In this document: positions 28,241 to 35,019 of the stretch, piece by piece
Position numbering within the stretch: position 1 is the first letter of the stretch
Layout: each line of letters begins with the position of its first letter
Source: Pantoea brenneri
GTDB lineage: Bacteria; Pseudomonadota; Gammaproteobacteria; Enterobacterales; Enterobacteriaceae
Direction: 5' to 3'
Length of the DNA stretch: 35,569 bases
Assembly: GCA_002095305.1 (NCBI GenBank)
Contig: MIEI01000050.1
Coordinates: 1 to 35,569 of the forward strand
Translations under genes and position numbers: made by a program
Notes under the pieces: model-generated
What the model was told of the DNA's origin: nothing
Database searches by the model: none
What the model saw: only the letters and a program-made list of their open reading frames with translations

Positions 28241-28881
28241 TGTTAGATCTGTTTAGCGAAGAGCAACCGTGGCAGGAACCGCTGGCTGACGGCGCGGTGA
28301 TCCTGCGCCGCCGGGCGCGCGATGAGGCTGAAGCGTTGTATCAGCAGATTCTGGCCATCGCCGACCAGAATCCGTTTGCGCATCGCATTACGCCGGGCGG
28401 TCACCGCATGTCAGTGGCGATGACCAACTGCGGCGACTTCGGCTGGTCAGTGGATTCACGCGGTTATCAGTATCAGCAGCAGGACAACCTCAACGGGCGC
28501 AAGTGGCCACCGATGCCGCCGCTGTTTCGCAGTCTGGCGCAGGCCGCAGCGCGTGAAGCGGGCTTTCCCGACTTTAACCCTGATGCCTGCCTGCTCAATC
28601 GCTATGAACCTGGCGCGAAGCTGACCCTGCATCAGGACAAAGATGAGAAAGATCTGCGTCAGCCTATCGTCTCGGTCTCGCTGGGGTTACCGGCGGTATT
28701 CCAGTTTGGCGGTTTTGAACGTGGCGACACCACCCAGCGGGTGCTGCTGGAGCATGGCGATATTGTGGTGTGGGGCGGGCCGTCACGCCTGCGTTATCAC
28801 GGCATCCTGCCGCTCAAGCCGGGCGTGCACCCGCTGGTCGGCGCGTGGCGCTATAACCTGACTTTCCGCCGCGCCTTTTAA
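28240..28881 (+). CDS. alkB: DNA oxidative demethylase AlkB
   Basis: Fe(II)/2-oxoglutarate dioxygenase that directly repairs 1-methyladenine and 3-methylcytosine in DNA; 213 aa. The iron ligands His131, Asp133 ('LHQDKDE') and His187 ('RYHG'), and the 2-oxoglutarate-binding Arg204 and Arg210 ('WRYNLTFRR'), fall at the same numbers as in E. coli AlkB. In E. coli it is co-transcribed with ada, which sits between apbE and alkB. Here ada is missing and alkB overlaps apbE by one base, so Ada-type methylation induction from an adjacent operon promoter is not expected locally. Confidence 0.96.
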   Translation: MLDLFSEEQPWQEPLADGAVILRRRARDEAEALYQQILAIADQNPFAHRITPGGHRMSVAMTNCGDFGWSVDSRGYQYQQQDNLNGRKWPPMPPLFRSLAQAAAREAGFPDFNPDACLLNRYEPGAKLTLHQDKDEKDLRQPIVSVSLGLPAVFQFGGFERGDTTQRVLLEHGDIVVWGGPSRLRYHGILPLKPGVHPLVGAWRYNLTFRRAF

Positions 28882-28917
28882 TTCGCCATGCGGTGCGCGG
28901 CGCAGTGCGAATAACTA

Positions 28918-28945
28918 TTGCTATCATTTTGCATCACATTACACT
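28918..28945 (+). promoter_or_regulatory. Candidate sigma-70 promoter for yojI
   Basis: TTGCTA (28918–28923), a 16-bp spacer and TACACT (28940–28945) lie 33 bp upstream of the yojI ATG and 37 bp after the alkB stop. This is a plausible independent promoter for yojI. Confidence 0.4.
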
Positions 28946-28977
28946 GCAGGCTGTTTTTTGACTGCTGGATTGCCTGC

Positions 28978-30629
28978 ATGACGTTGTTAAGCGTTGTTTT
29001 TCGCCAGTTTCGCTGGCCTTTTATCGGGGTTATTGCGCTGACGCTGCTGAGCGCAGTGTTGGGTATTGGCATGATCGCCTTTATCAACCGCGAAATGATC
29101 GTCGCGATCAATACTTCCTATGCGGTACTGCCGCAGTTTCTGTTGCAGCTGGTGGTACTGATGGCGGTTACGCTGGCCTCCCAGCTGGCGCTGACGATGC
29201 TGGGCCATCAGTTTGTCTGGCGGATGCGCGGTGAATTTATCAAACGCATTCTTGATACCCGGGTGGAGCGGATTGAGCAACTCGGCAGCGCGCAACTGCT
29301 GGCGGGTCTGACCAGCGATGTGCGTGCCATTACCCTGGCTTTTGTGCGTCTGCCGGAGCTGATTCAGGCGTCATCATCACTCTGGGTTCAGCGATCTATC
29401 TGGCCTGGCTGTCACCCAAAATGCTGCTGGTGACCAGCGGCTGGCTGGCCGTGACGCTGGTGGGTGGCTGGATGCTGGTGTCGCGCGTTTATCAGCACAT
29501 GGCGAAGCTGCGTGAAATCGAAGATCACCTCTATCGTGACTACCAGACGGTGATTGACGGACGCAAAGAGTTGCAGCTTAACCGTGAGCGCGCCCGGCAG
29601 ATCTATGAAAGCGTCTATCAGGAAGATGCCACCGCCTGGCGACACCATATTGTGCGGGCCGATACCTATCATCTCAGTGCGGTGAACTGGTCGAATATCA
29701 TGACGCTGGGCGCCATCGGCATGGTCTTTTTTATGGCCAACAGCCTCGGCTGGGCCAACACGGCGGTGGCTGCGACTTTTTCCCTGACGCTGCTGTTTCT
29801 GCGCACGCCGCTGCTGTCGGCAGTCGGCGCTTTGCCCACCTTGCTCAGCGCGCAGGTGGCATTCCGCAAACTCAATGCCTTTGATCTGGCACCTTATCAG
29901 CCCGAATTCCACGCTTCTCCGTCCAAAGCTGACTGGCAGACGCTGGAGCTGCGGGATGTCTGTTTTCACTACGGTGAAAATGGCTTTAAGGTCGGCCCGA
30001 TCAACCTGACCCTGCGCCGCGGTGAACTGGTGTTTCTGATTGGCGGCAATGGCAGCGGTAAATCTACCCTGGCGATGCTGCTGACCGGCTTGTATCAGCC
30101 GCAGTCCGGCAGTCTGCTGCTGGATGGTCAACCGATTGACGCTGACGGGCTCGATCACTGGCGTAAACACTTCTCGGCGGTATTCACTGATGTGCATCTG
30201 TTTGATCGGCTGATTAGCCACGAAGGCATTCCGGCGAACCCGGCGTTAGTGCAGCAGTGGCTGGAACGGCTGAAGATGCAGGACAAACTGAAGATCGAAG
30301 GTAATAAAGTGCTGAATCTGCAGCTCTCCAAAGGGCAGAGCAAACGGCTGGCACTGCTGCTGGCGGTGGCTGAAGAGCGGGATGTGCTGCTGCTGGATGA
30401 ATGGGCCGCCGATCAGGACCCGCATTTCCGTCGTATCTTCTATCGTGAACTGCTGCCGTGGTTGCAGGCGGCCGGCAAAACGGTATTCGCCATCAGCCAC
30501 GATGATCACTACTTTATTCACGCCGATCGACTGCTGGAGATGCGAGAAGGGCAACTGAGTGAACTGACCGGCAGCGAACGCGATCTGGCCACGCTGGACT
30601 CGGTAGAACGCACCGATACCGGGCTTTGA
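28978..30629 (+). pseudogene. yojI: YojI-type ABC exporter, single-base frameshift
   Basis: ABC transporter/permease of the YojI family. In E. coli it exports microcin J25 and acts with TolC. The ATG at 28978 gives '[15 protein letters not shown]', matching the E. coli start. The first frame covers the first membrane helices up to 'FVRLPELIQ' (29366), then goes out of frame. The rest, from '[11 protein letters not shown]' on, is in the next frame to TGA 30629. One G missing from a GGG at about 29367 explains the break; restored, the protein is 550 aa (E. coli 547). Walker [10 protein letters not shown] is at about residue 356, with signature 'LSKGQSKR' and Walker B '[12 protein letters not shown]'. 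It follows alkB as in E. coli. The lesion may be real or an assembly error. Confidence 0.9.
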
Positions 30630-30700
30630 TGCAGGCTGGCAAAGCTTAGCAAAAAGGCATATTGGCGGCCTGCGCGGCTACCACGTTATGCTGGAATTCA

Positions 30701-30720
30701 GCAGAGAGCAGGCTCTCTGC
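30701..30720. other. Tight inverted repeat between yojI and the terminator
   Basis: GCAGAGAGC and GCTCTCTGC form a perfect 9-bp stem with only two bases between the arms. It sits in the 3' untranslated region of yojI and has no T-run. It could be a protein-binding site or an RNA-stability element; no specific role can be assigned. Confidence 0.35.
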
Positions 30721-30755
30721 CATCCTGAAACTTCTTCTGTCGTCATGTGTTTACC

Positions 30756-30787
30756 CCGCTAAGCCGCATTGCTTAGCCGGTTTTTTT
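30756..30787 (+). terminator. Rho-independent terminator of yojI, possibly bidirectional
   Basis: CCGCTAAG pairs with CTTAG(C)CGG around a short loop, followed by seven T residues (30781–30787). It lies between convergent genes, and its T-run touches the stop codon of the phosphopantetheinyl transferase on the other strand. Confidence 0.75.
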
Positions 30788-31502
30788 ATGCCTGCTGCAT
30801 CAGCAGGGTAATCACCTGATCGTCCTGCCACAAAAACTGCGCCTGCAAGCGGGTCCCTGTTGTGAAGCGATCGCTGAAATGATGAGTGAGCTGTAAAGTG
30901 GCGCACTGACGCCGGAGATCGACCGTTTCCAGCGCCGCCTGCTGAAAATCCATCGGCTGATGCAACTGGGGCCACAGCGCCTTATAAAGTGATTCTTTCA
31001 GAGAAAACAGCAGGGTGGCGGCAGCATTGAAGCTGATGGGCAGCGCCCGCAGCAGTTGCTGCTCCTGAGGATTCATCAGCAGGTCAGCGGTTTCATTGGC
31101 CGTTGCGTCTGACATCAACTGTTCGACATCCACGCCGACACCACCGGGCTGACGGGTTGCTGCCAGCACCACTACGCCTGCGCTGTGCGACAGCGAAGCC
31201 TGCACGCCGGCGGGCCAGCAGGGCGAACGATCGGCGGCGTTGGTCAGAATAAAATCATCAATACCGAGACGCGCCATCACACAGCGGGCCAGCAGCCGAC
31301 TGGCGAGATATTCGGCACGGCGCTTATTTACCGCCCGCTGCAGGCGATCGGGCAGCGGTAGTTCCCATGCAACAGCAAGCGCATCACTGTAGTGTTGCGG
31401 ATCAAAGCGGCTCACCGCCAGCCAGGGATCGCTGTCGCTCAGATGCTGAGAAAGGATAAAGCCGCCTGCAGGAGGCGGCAGCGGAACGTCGGGATAGCGC
31501 AT
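30786..31502 (-). CDS. EntD-type 4'-phosphopantetheinyl transferase
   Basis: Transfers the phosphopantetheine arm of CoA to carrier-protein serines of siderophore or other NRPS/PKS assembly lines; 238 aa. Family motifs are clear: 'NKRRAEYLASRLLAR' (59–73), 'DRSPCWPAGVQASLSHS' (91–107), the Mg-binding 'GVDVE' with Asp125 and Glu127, and 'FSLKESLYKALW' with Lys169–Glu170 and Lys174. The similarity is to EntD rather than to the acyl-carrier-protein-specific AcpS. No NRPS/PKS or enterobactin genes are in this window, so its carrier-protein partners must be elsewhere. I give no symbol because the gene is outside the usual ent context. Confidence 0.9.
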   Translation of the reverse strand: MRYPDVPLPPPAGGFILSQHLSDSDPWLAVSRFDPQHYSDALAVAWELPLPDRLQRAVNKRRAEYLASRLLARCVMARLGIDDFILTNAADRSPCWPAGVQASLSHSAGVVVLAATRQPGGVGVDVEQLMSDATANETADLLMNPQEQQLLRALPISFNAAATLLFSLKESLYKALWPQLHQPMDFQQAALETVDLRRQCATLQLTHHFSDRFTTGTRLQAQFLWQDDQVITLLMQQA

Positions 31503-31573
31503 GCGGTGCCGTAATCAAAGCCAAAAGGGCATTAAATCAGGCGTAGGAAGCCGGGGCAAGCCGACCGCAGGGA

Positions 31574-31777
31574 TCAGTCGTTCGGGGGAATGGCAAAACT
31601 TTTCAGTGAAACGACAAAATGGTGGTGACCTTTGCTGATGCGAGCGCCGCGGTCGCACCAGTGGCTCGCCAGACGAAAGAAATCGTCGCTGCCAATGTCG
31701 TACGCCAGTTCCACTTTGCTAATGCCTGAATGCAATAATGCTTCTGCATCCTTCAGGCTTTTCGCTTTGATCGCCAT
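31574..31777 (-). CDS. Hypothetical protein (67 aa)
   Basis: Small soluble protein without a recognised family. It begins 'MAIKAKSLKDAEALLHSG' and has a central 'VELAYDIGSDDFFRLASHWCDRGARISKG' segment, ending 'HHHFVVSLKSFAIPPND'. Codon use and GC match the surrounding core genome, and the length and charged, well-mixed composition look protein-like. The ribosome-binding site is weak (GGAT about eight bases ahead). An in-frame 15-codon ORF immediately upstream is probably not coding. It may form a unit with the phosphopantetheinyl transferase on the same strand 71 bp downstream. Confidence 0.6.
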   Translation of the reverse strand: MAIKAKSLKDAEALLHSGISKVELAYDIGSDDFFRLASHWCDRGARISKGHHHFVVSLKSFAIPPND

Positions 31778-31925
31778 AAAAATTATCCATCAATTTCAGG
31801 GGAGTCCAGAGTAGGCAATTTCTGTGACATTTTTGTTTCAGTTTGATGAATTGGCGTCGCGTTGTGCTTATTTTGTGAGGCAGACTGGATTTCGCTGCAA
31901 CAGGTAACTGCCTGAAAGCGTGCAG

Positions 31926-31993
31926 GATGTTGTCTGGCTGAACGGGAGGTTATGCGGGATGTTGTCTGGCTGAACGGGAGGTTATGCGGGATG
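31926..31993. repeat. Two-copy 32-bp tandem repeat
   Basis: Two identical, adjacent 32-bp copies (31926–31957 and 31958–31989) plus the first four bases of a third. Each unit begins GATGTTGTCTGGCTGAACGG and ends GAGGTTATGCGG. The unit length is not a multiple of three, so the repeat cannot vary inside an open frame without shifting it. It lies in non-coding DNA between the 67-aa and 26-aa ORFs. Confidence 0.9.
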
Positions 31994-32043
31994 AGCCGGG
32001 CGATCGGGCGACATCTGACAGAGCTTAGCGGCAACCGCTATAG

Positions 32044-32068
32044 AAAAGGCCGCGTCTGGCGCGGCCTT
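32044..32068 (-). terminator. Rho-independent terminator of the 26-aa ORF
   Basis: On the minus strand AAGGCCGCG and CGCGGCCTT form a perfect 9-bp GC-rich stem with a CCAGA loop, followed by TTCT. It begins seven bases after the stop of the small ORF. Confidence 0.75.
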
Positions 32069-32074
32069 AGTGGG

Positions 32075-32155
32075 TTACTTCTTGTCTGGCGGTGTTTGTT
32101 GCTTATCGCCGGACTCTGGTGCTTCGGTTGGATCGTCTTTTTCGATTACTGTCAT
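32075..32155 (-). CDS. Tiny acidic, probably disordered protein (26 aa)
   Basis: An ORF too short for routine gene calling but with all the signs of a gene. A ribosome-binding site (AGGAGAG) lies 3–9 bases ahead of ATG 32155, a strong terminator follows the TAA, and an extended -10-like element lies upstream. The protein starts 'MTVIEKDDPTEAPESG' and ends 'DKQQTPPDKK'. It has no hydrophobic segment and is nearly all Asp, Glu, Lys, Pro, Thr and Gln, so it is expected to be unstructured. I do not recognise the family. Confidence 0.6.
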   Translation of the reverse strand: MTVIEKDDPTEAPESGDKQQTPPDKK

Positions 32156-32186
32156 GAACTCTCCTATCGTTACCCACACGCTTTTC

Positions 32187-32194
32187 AGTATAGA
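32187..32194 (-). promoter_or_regulatory. -10 element resembling a sigma-S promoter
   Basis: On the minus strand TCTATACT followed by GAA lies about 32 bp ahead of the 26-aa ORF. It matches the extended CTATACT pattern preferred by sigma-S. No -35 hexamer is visible at the usual distance, which is compatible with sigma-S use. The inference rests on this one motif. Confidence 0.4.
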
Positions 32195-32911
32195 TCGGAA
32201 TCCTCAGAGCGCGAGTTACGTGACCGTTTGATGACAAAAACGCGGCTATTTCGCTTTGAGTGACGTTTTTGCCGCGCCTGAATGCTGCAGAGCAGAACAC
32301 TGTCCTGCGCCACGCCGCTTCTGCTTTATTGCTGATCAGCCAGGTAGTCGTGCCGCATCCTGCCCACAGCGGCAACTGTGACAAAAGTGGCGCTGTACAG
32401 GTTCAGGTGATCACCACCCTAACCAAAATCAACATGATCATACCGGGGCCGTTCAGCAAGGGCGGCGGTCATAGCGCATTTTGCGGAACAGGTTCTGTGC
32501 GGTGCCGGCTTGAGGTCAGTTCAGCGGACAGCAACGCACTATGTTTTCTGTTCCGGTATCTGAATATTATAATCAAATAAATTCTGATATTCTTTAATGG
32601 CTACTGCTAAAATGAATGGTATAGAATTATTATGACTGCCTTTTGTTTGCCTTCTTATATTTAATATCAATTATCATTACATTTCCCTCTAATTTTAATA
32701 TTTTTATTATTGAGGGTTGGGTTGGGTTGGGTTTTTAATTTAAATCATTGTTTTAATGCTGTCAGCTTTTAATAAATGTTTAAAAAACTAAATGATAAGT
32801 GGATATCTCTTCTTGAATCAGATCAAACAAACATGATAAACAAAACTACTGGATAATGCAGTATTCAAGAGTTATTCTGCAGGCAGCTTAACATATAACT
32901 GAGGATAGAGA
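32195..32911. other. Intergenic region marking the shift to AT-rich accessory DNA
   Basis: About 720 bp without a supported gene. Up to about 32560 it has core-like composition and short overlapping ORFs on both strands, none with a good ribosome-binding site or recognisable protein. From about 32560 the DNA becomes very AT-rich, and the only notable structure is the G-tract motif at 32714–32731. The change in composition probably marks the left edge of the acquired toxin module. No integrase, tRNA or clear attachment repeat is seen here. Confidence 0.5.
32714..32731 (+). other. Potential G-quadruplex, (GGGTT)4-like tract
   Basis: Four GGG runs separated by exactly two T residues, GGGTTGGGTTGGGTTGGG, followed by five Ts. 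This meets the standard intramolecular quadruplex pattern and stands out in AT-rich DNA about 180 bp upstream of the toxin-like gene. Confidence 0.85.
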
Positions 32912-33856
32912 ATGGAAGTTATCCCTAGCGATATACAGTCAAGGCTACAACTAGTCATCTCGAAAGCGGCAGTGCTCTTACCATCTGACGTAGGTCAACA
33001 GCTTCTTGCTATGGTCACCCCCTCAGCATTAGCAACTATGGCGGGGGTAATCATGGTTTGGGCTGGTGCGCACTTTTTTGGGATTGGTGAAATCGCTGAT
33101 TTAGTGCTTCTCATTGTAGGTTGGGTAGCAGTAGGAGGCGTAGCGCTTGAAGCGGCTAAGAAGTTGTTTGATTTTGCAACGAAGACTAACGTAGCTCGTA
33201 GCGAAGGAGATCTTGACGTTGCTGCTAAGGATTTAGCAGACGCGATCACTCTGATAGGCGTTAATACTGTCCTCGCACTTCTTTTAAAGAAGAAGCCTGG
33301 TGATACATTTAAAACTCCTTTCAGGGGAGTAAAAATGCCTAGGTACAGCAGCGATATTGGAAGGAAAATGAACCTGCCTCGCAATGGAGGCTGGCGTTAT
33401 ACTCCTAAGATAAAAATCACAAAGCATAGTGACGTCGTTCAGGGACGCACAAAACCCTGGGGGGACGTAGAAGTAGGACGCAACTACTATCCCGGTGCAA
33501 TGTCGAAAGAAGACGCATATTTGCAGATGCTTTCAACTCTTTATCATGAACAGGTACACATGGCAATTGCGCCTAAGTTCTATTTATTAAGAGAACTTAG
33601 GGTTTTCATGAGACAAAGCGCATATAATAAATCATATATATTACGATATCTGGAAGAGTCACTTGCTGAAACTATTGGCTTATTAAGAGCCAGAGGGATG
33701 AGTAGAGGATATATCATTGAAGGCTTCAAATTCCCTCTTGGAAATACTTACGAAATTACATATACATTATTGCGGCATGAAACCGCAGGTATTCTTTTGG
33801 GGCCAGTAGTGGTTGGAGGGTTGATGTATAATGTTTGGTATGGAGTTCAGCAATGA
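32912..33856 (+). CDS. Putative zincin-type metallopeptidase toxin with N-terminal membrane region
   Basis: A 314-aa protein with two parts. The N-terminal third contains three hydrophobic segments (about residues 38–56, 60–80 and 108–126, including 'MAGVIMVWAGAHFFGIGE' and 'ADLVLLIVGWVAVGGVALE'), a type I associate with polymorphic or secreted interbacterial effectors. The C-terminal part has a zincin signature: His212-Glu213-Gln-Val-His216 in 'TLYHEQVHMAIAP', and about 32 residues later an acidic 'EESLAE' (248–253) that could supply the third zinc ligand. There is no Sec signal, PAAR, VgrG or Rhs domain. Ribosome-binding site GAGGAT precedes ATG 32912. Its stop overlaps the next ORF (ATGA), the usual layout of an effector with its immunity gene. 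Base composition is far more AT-rich than the core genes, implying horizontal acquisition. Peptidase activity and toxicity are inference. Confidence 0.7.
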   Translation: MEVIPSDIQSRLQLVISKAAVLLPSDVGQQLLAMVTPSALATMAGVIMVWAGAHFFGIGEIADLVLLIVGWVAVGGVALEAAKKLFDFATKTNVARSEGDLDVAAKDLADAITLIGVNTVLALLLKKKPGDTFKTPFRGVKMPRYSSDIGRKMNLPRNGGWRYTPKIKITKHSDVVQGRTKPWGDVEVGRNYYPGAMSKEDAYLQMLSTLYHEQVHMAIAPKFYLLRELRVFMRQSAYNKSYILRYLEESLAETIGLLRARGMSRGYIIEGFKFPLGNTYEITYTLLRHETAGILLGPVVVGGLMYNVWYGVQQ

Positions 33857-34125
33857 TATCGGAAAATAAAGCTGTTGAAATTGCCAAAGAATATGCAAGG
33901 GTAACAGGTCATGGTTGGGACGAACGTTTTCATGAGGCTGTTAGATCGTCTTTTGATGGTAAATCTGTTTGGGTTATTTCAACCTCAGATTTGAAGTTTT
34001 CTGAAGATCTTCCATGGATGATGGAAAACATGCCTAATCCAATTAAATATTATATAGATGTCTTTAGTGGTGAATGTATTGCTGTAGGGGGAAGAGGTAG
34101 TGCGATTCTTCGATTAAATAAATGA
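33853..34125 (+). CDS. Putative cognate immunity protein (90 aa)
   Basis: Small soluble protein with no signal peptide or membrane helix. I take ATG 33853, which overlaps the toxin TGA as ATGA, rather than an ATG 18 bases further up inside the toxin gene. The sequence begins 'MISENKAVEIAKEYARVTGH' and ends with 'YYIDVFSGECIAVGGRGS', a helix-then-strand pattern like small PepSY-like or NTF2-like immunity domains; this comparison is loose. The four-base overlap, similar AT-rich composition and size are what support the immunity role. A cytoplasmic immunity protein would imply that the toxin acts in, or is neutralised from, the cytoplasm. Confidence 0.6.
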   Translation: MISENKAVEIAKEYARVTGHGWDERFHEAVRSSFDGKSVWVISTSDLKFSEDLPWMMENMPNPIKYYIDVFSGECIAVGGRGSAILRLNK

Positions 34126-34143
34126 AAATATTCATTAGCGATT

Positions 34144-34482
34144 TTATAAAACATGAGAGTGTTTTCTCAAAAGTTTAAATGCTTTGTATGCAGGCTTCAA
34201 AGGAATAAAAGCATACAGAATTGTGAAGCCTGCTAACAGAGTTATCGAATAAGATACAATGTTTTCTTGTGTACCACTGCGAATGGTATAAATGAGTCCT
34301 GCGAGAAGGATTGCTATTAATATCATTGCAACTATGAATCTTTTCTTTAACTGTGAAAGGAGCCAGGGATAAGGATAACCGTCTTTCTCAGCATGCTGAC
34401 GTATCACAGAGACTTCTTTTGGTATAAACCCCTCTTTTACAAGCATTTCTTCGATTTGCATTTTGTTCATAATAAGCGTCAT
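34144..34482 (-). CDS. Hypothetical two-helix membrane protein
   Basis: About 112 aa from ATG 34482, or about 108 aa from an internal ATG; neither start has a good ribosome-binding site. The N-terminal 45 residues are soluble and charged ('IEEMLVKEGFIPKEVSVIRQ', then 'YPYPWLLSQLKKR'). They are followed by two transmembrane helices ('FIVAMILIAILLAGLIYTI' and 'YSITLLAGFTILYAFIPL') and a basic tail. It converges on the toxin/immunity pair, with only 18 bp between the stops. It may be an additional immunity-like membrane protein or an unrelated accessory gene; I do not recognise the family. Confidence 0.6.
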   Translation of the reverse strand: MTLIMNKMQIEEMLVKEGFIPKEVSVIRQHAEKDGYPYPWLLSQLKKRFIVAMILIAILLAGLIYTIRSGTQENIVSYSITLLAGFTILYAFIPLKPAYKAFKLLRKHSHVL

Positions 34483-34540
34483 TCATTTGTCTTACGATAG
34501 TATGATTGTAAATCATTACCTAAGCCCTATACAAACCGAA

Positions 34541-34571
34541 CAGACCTTTGAAAGGCTTCTGGTTTTTTTTT
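34541..34571 (+). terminator. Weak terminator-like element on the plus strand
   Basis: A short CCTTT/AAAGG inverted repeat with poor flanking pairing is followed by a run of nine T residues (34563–34571). No plus-strand gene ends just before it except the immunity gene 400 bp upstream. It could catch read-through from the toxin/immunity operon or be chance in AT-rich DNA. Confidence 0.3.
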
Positions 34572-34658
34572 GAATGGTTCCCTGGTGCTAACACTTGCGC
34601 ATAAAATATGTGCATTGAAATTTCGTTGAAAAATGAGCTTGTTAATTATTGGATTCAA

Positions 34659-34991
34659 TTAAGGTGATACTTTCCAGTTTCCATCACTCTTCGTAAATTT
34701 GAATTCAGCTACGGTTTGCTTTTCGCCCATGAAGGGTAGTGTTATATCGGTATTTACTTTGCAGATGTATGTACCTTTGGCCTCTGATTCCTTACAGGAA
34801 ACCTTCTCAGCTTTGTTCAGAGTCGTGAGCATGTCTTTGCTGTTCTCACCGAAACGTTGCTTGGCTTGCTGGTTTGTATGGTCAATGTTGTCCTGCATAG
34901 CTTTCTGGATTTCGGAAGAAGAGGGTTTGCTGTCGCAACCAGTGAGCAAAACTGACAAAGACAGAACTACAATTGTTGAAATTTTATTCAT
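34659..34991 (-). CDS. Putative lipoprotein (110 aa)
   Basis: Begins 'MNKISTIVVLSLSVLLTGCD', a short type II signal peptide with lipobox LTGC and lipidated Cys19. Asp at +2 predicts retention in the inner membrane under the enterobacterial Lol rule. The mature part is hydrophilic, with two further cysteines ('VSCKESEAKGTYICKV') that could form a disulfide, and ends 'FTKSDGNWKVSP', a pattern seen in small lipoproteins with an NTF2/DUF-like beta-sheet. AAGGGA eight bases ahead supports the start. It lies 28 bp downstream of the DUF4755-like gene and is probably in the same operon. Confidence 0.75.
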   Translation of the reverse strand: MNKISTIVVLSLSVLLTGCDSKPSSSEIQKAMQDNIDHTNQQAKQRFGENSKDMLTTLNKAEKVSCKESEAKGTYICKVNTDITLPFMGEKQTVAEFKFTKSDGNWKVSP

Positions 34992-35019
34992 TTCTTAATC
35001 CCTTATTTGATATTGATAA

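Noticed and set aside
31783..32034. 83-codon minus-strand ORF upstream of the 67-aa protein
   Set aside because: Ser/Arg/Thr-rich, covers the tandem repeat, and has no good ribosome-binding site.
31952..32263. 103-codon plus-strand ORF starting in the tandem repeat
   Set aside because: It is antisense to the better supported 26-aa gene and its terminator, and begins inside a 32-bp repeat that is not a multiple of three.
32260..32580. 106-codon plus-strand ORF before the accessory region, and the 93-codon ORF opposite it
   Set aside because: Neither has a ribosome-binding site or a protein-like composition; both overlap the promoter area of the 26-aa gene or the boundary DNA.
34699..34998. 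99-codon plus-strand ORF antisense to the lipoprotein
   Set aside because: The lipoprotein on the minus strand has a signal peptide, lipobox and ribosome-binding site; the plus-strand frame has none.
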